From positions 1 to 32,940 of the forward strand of contig JAUWIB010000065.1 of NCBI GenBank assembly GCA_030605565.1: a stretch of 32,940 nt of DNA, given 5' to 3'. How positions within the stretch are numbered: the stretch's first letter is position 1; every line of letters starts with the position of its first letter. Position numbers and translations under genes: made by a program. Below the pieces are notes generated by a model. It did not search any database. It was not told the origin of the DNA and saw only the letters and a program-made list of their open reading frames with translations. The DNA is from a bacterium (GTDB taxonomy: Bacteria > Zixibacteria > MSB-5A5 > GN15 > FEB-12). Below, one piece after another: positions 32,074 to 32,940 of this stretch.

Positions 32074-32655
32074 ATGAGCCTGAGTGACCGGATAATCGGT
32101 ATCATTCATCGCTGGGCAATGGGTCCGGCCACCCGGCGCTGGGCCGTCTCGGTGGTAGGGATGCTCACGTTCCTTGCTATGTGTGTCGTAGTTATTTGGA
32201 GCTCGACCAGAGTGGATGTCTTGATCGGCCTCAGAGTGACCGGCTTCTCCACGCTGCGGCAGATTCTCGGATGGCCCCTGTTGGCTTTTGGCTTCATACT
32301 TATACACTGGACACTAATCTTCTTCATCCGCGAACGAGGAACACCGTTCCCCATGAACCCGCCGCGCAATCTGATTACCAGCGGCCCATACGGTATCACT
32401 CGCAATCCGATGCTGGGTGGGGGGTTCATTTCGTTTTTCGGCATCGGTCTCTTGCTCGGGTCGACAACTCTCTTTCTGATAGCCACGCCTCTTCTTACAG
32501 TTTGCTTCACCGCCTTCGTAACACGTATTGAAGAGCCGGAACTTCGGATGCGCTTCGGTGACGAGTATATCGAGTATACGAAGCAGGTGCCGAGGTTCTT
32601 TCCGGGAACATGGCGGCAGCGCAGGGAAGGCTATAAAACGTGGCGCAAAAGGTGA
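32074..32655 (+). CDS. ICMT/PEMT-type membrane methyltransferase family protein
   Basis: From ATG 32074 the product is 193 residues with about four to five membrane helices. The C-terminal half shows the isoprenylcysteine/phospholipid methyltransferase signature: ITSGPYGITRNPMLGGG (SAM-binding GPY..xRNP) and RIEEPELRMRFGDEYIEYTKQVPRFFP. Members use S-adenosylmethionine to methylate lipids or prenylated groups. The bacterial substrate is usually unknown and none can be inferred here. It starts two bases after the TonB receptor stop, so translation is probably coupled; a start further upstream at 31990 would overlap the receptor by 82 bp and is unlikely. Confidence 0.85.
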   Translation: MSLSDRIIGIIHRWAMGPATRRWAVSVVGMLTFLAMCVVVIWSSTRVDVLIGLRVTGFSTLRQILGWPLLAFGFILIHWTLIFFIRERGTPFPMNPPRNLITSGPYGITRNPMLGGGFISFFGIGLLLGSTTLFLIATPLLTVCFTAFVTRIEEPELRMRFGDEYIEYTKQVPRFFPGTWRQRREGYKTWRKR

Positions 32656-32839
32656 TTGACACTTTCATTCAACGAGTTTAGTTTAGAGTGAGGTCTATAA
32701 TGCTGCGAACATTCGTAGTGAAGCGTATGCTATTCGCACGACAACCAGACGCACGATAGGAAACAAGCGTTGGCAAGCAAGGTAAGAACTCAGTTCCTTG
32801 ACGAACTAGTGGTGTGATGCATAAATAGTAGGCAGTATC

Positions 32840-32868
32840 TTGACTTCGGCGTTCCTCTGCCGTATTAT
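32840..32868 (+). promoter_or_regulatory. Strong sigma70-like promoter before the transposase-like gene
   Basis: TTGACT (32840-32845), a 17-base spacer and TATTAT (32863-32868) lie 20 bases before the ATG at 32888. The remainder of the gap 32656-32839 shows only an isolated TTGACA (32656-32661) and TATAAT (32696-32701), 34 bp apart and so not one promoter. Confidence 0.55.
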
Positions 32869-32887
32869 TGCGGTGGAGGTGTTTTAG

Positions 32888-32940
32888 ATGCGAGTAGCAC
32901 AGGATATCATACTTAGCAAAAAAGAACGGACAACCCTTCA
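32888..32940 (+). CDS. Start of a probable IS630-family transposase (truncated by window end)
   Basis: Only 17 codons are visible: MRVAQDIILSKKERTTL. This resembles the N-terminus of IS630-type transposases, which often begin RVA..I.L...ER..L before a helix-turn-helix. GGAGG lies eight to nine bases ahead and a good promoter lies upstream, so the gene looks intact at its start. The assignment rests on a short stretch and is tentative. The left end of the element should lie in the preceding 230 bp, but no terminal repeat can be proven without the right end. Confidence 0.5.
   Translation, partial: MRVAQDIILSKKERTTL

Overview
The window looks like a chromosomal fragment of an uncultured Gram-negative bacterium, probably from a candidate phylum of the FCB side of the tree such as Zixibacteria. 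This is inference. It rests on the mix of a carboxypeptidase-regulatory-domain TonB receptor, an OmpA protein with thrombospondin type 3 repeats, a lipoprotein SpoIID without sporulation genes, a tetraheme secreted cytochrome, a type-2 IleRS and a B12-dependent ribonucleotide reductase. Most genes are on the + strand and are GC-rich. Several more AT-rich patches (about 9.9-12.1 kb, 21.8-23.4 kb and 27.5-29.75 kb) look like accessory DNA.

Layout. 1-3012: a tight nagZ (3' part)-anmK-spoIID run for peptidoglycan turnover. 3054-5066: OmpA/TSP3 outer-membrane protein and a 2H phosphoesterase. 5084-5775: a convergent tetraheme cytochrome with its own terminator. 5895-9526: a family-4 glycosyltransferase, then a secreted protein joining a TonB-receptor-like N-terminus to a YfbK-type VWA module. 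9523-9815: a dense cluster of intergenic hairpins. 9914-11249: a two-gene accessory pair (AlbA_2 protein plus unknown). 11250-12134: a long control region with DnaA-box-like and NrdR-box-like sites ahead of nrdJ (12135-15812). 16341-17477: a secreted low-complexity protein on the minus strand. 17726-19546: oligoendopeptidase F. 19668-20435: a bacteriohemerythrin between two 96-bp direct repeats. 20629-21786: a small secreted protein and a mini beta-carbonic-anhydrase-like protein. 22075-23366: a Fic protein behind a 41-bp-periodic operator array. 23440-27539: ileS-dksA/traR-lspA. 27480-29607: a segment of unknown membrane-anchored proteins bounded by a 52-bp duplication of the lspA 3' end. 29756-32655: a TonB-dependent receptor and an ICMT/PEMT-type methyltransferase. 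32888-end: the start of what looks like an IS630-type transposase.

The most notable signals are not conventional genes. (1) The exact 52-bp copy of the lspA 3' end at 29556-29607 continues in frame into a divergent but recognisably homologous lspA tail and stop codon. The 2.1-kb segment between the copies therefore looks inserted. (2) A family of intergenic hairpins keeps its loops (TCCT core, TTCA/TCCA, AA) while its stems change in a paired, compensatory way, at 7.1, 9.5-9.8, 11.7, 15.9, 20.3 and 21.2-21.3 kb. (3) The fic promoter carries inverted repeats that recur every 41 bp. (4) A 48-residue membrane ORF on the minus strand (27742-27888) resembles the N-terminus of the unknown protein at 28575-29522.
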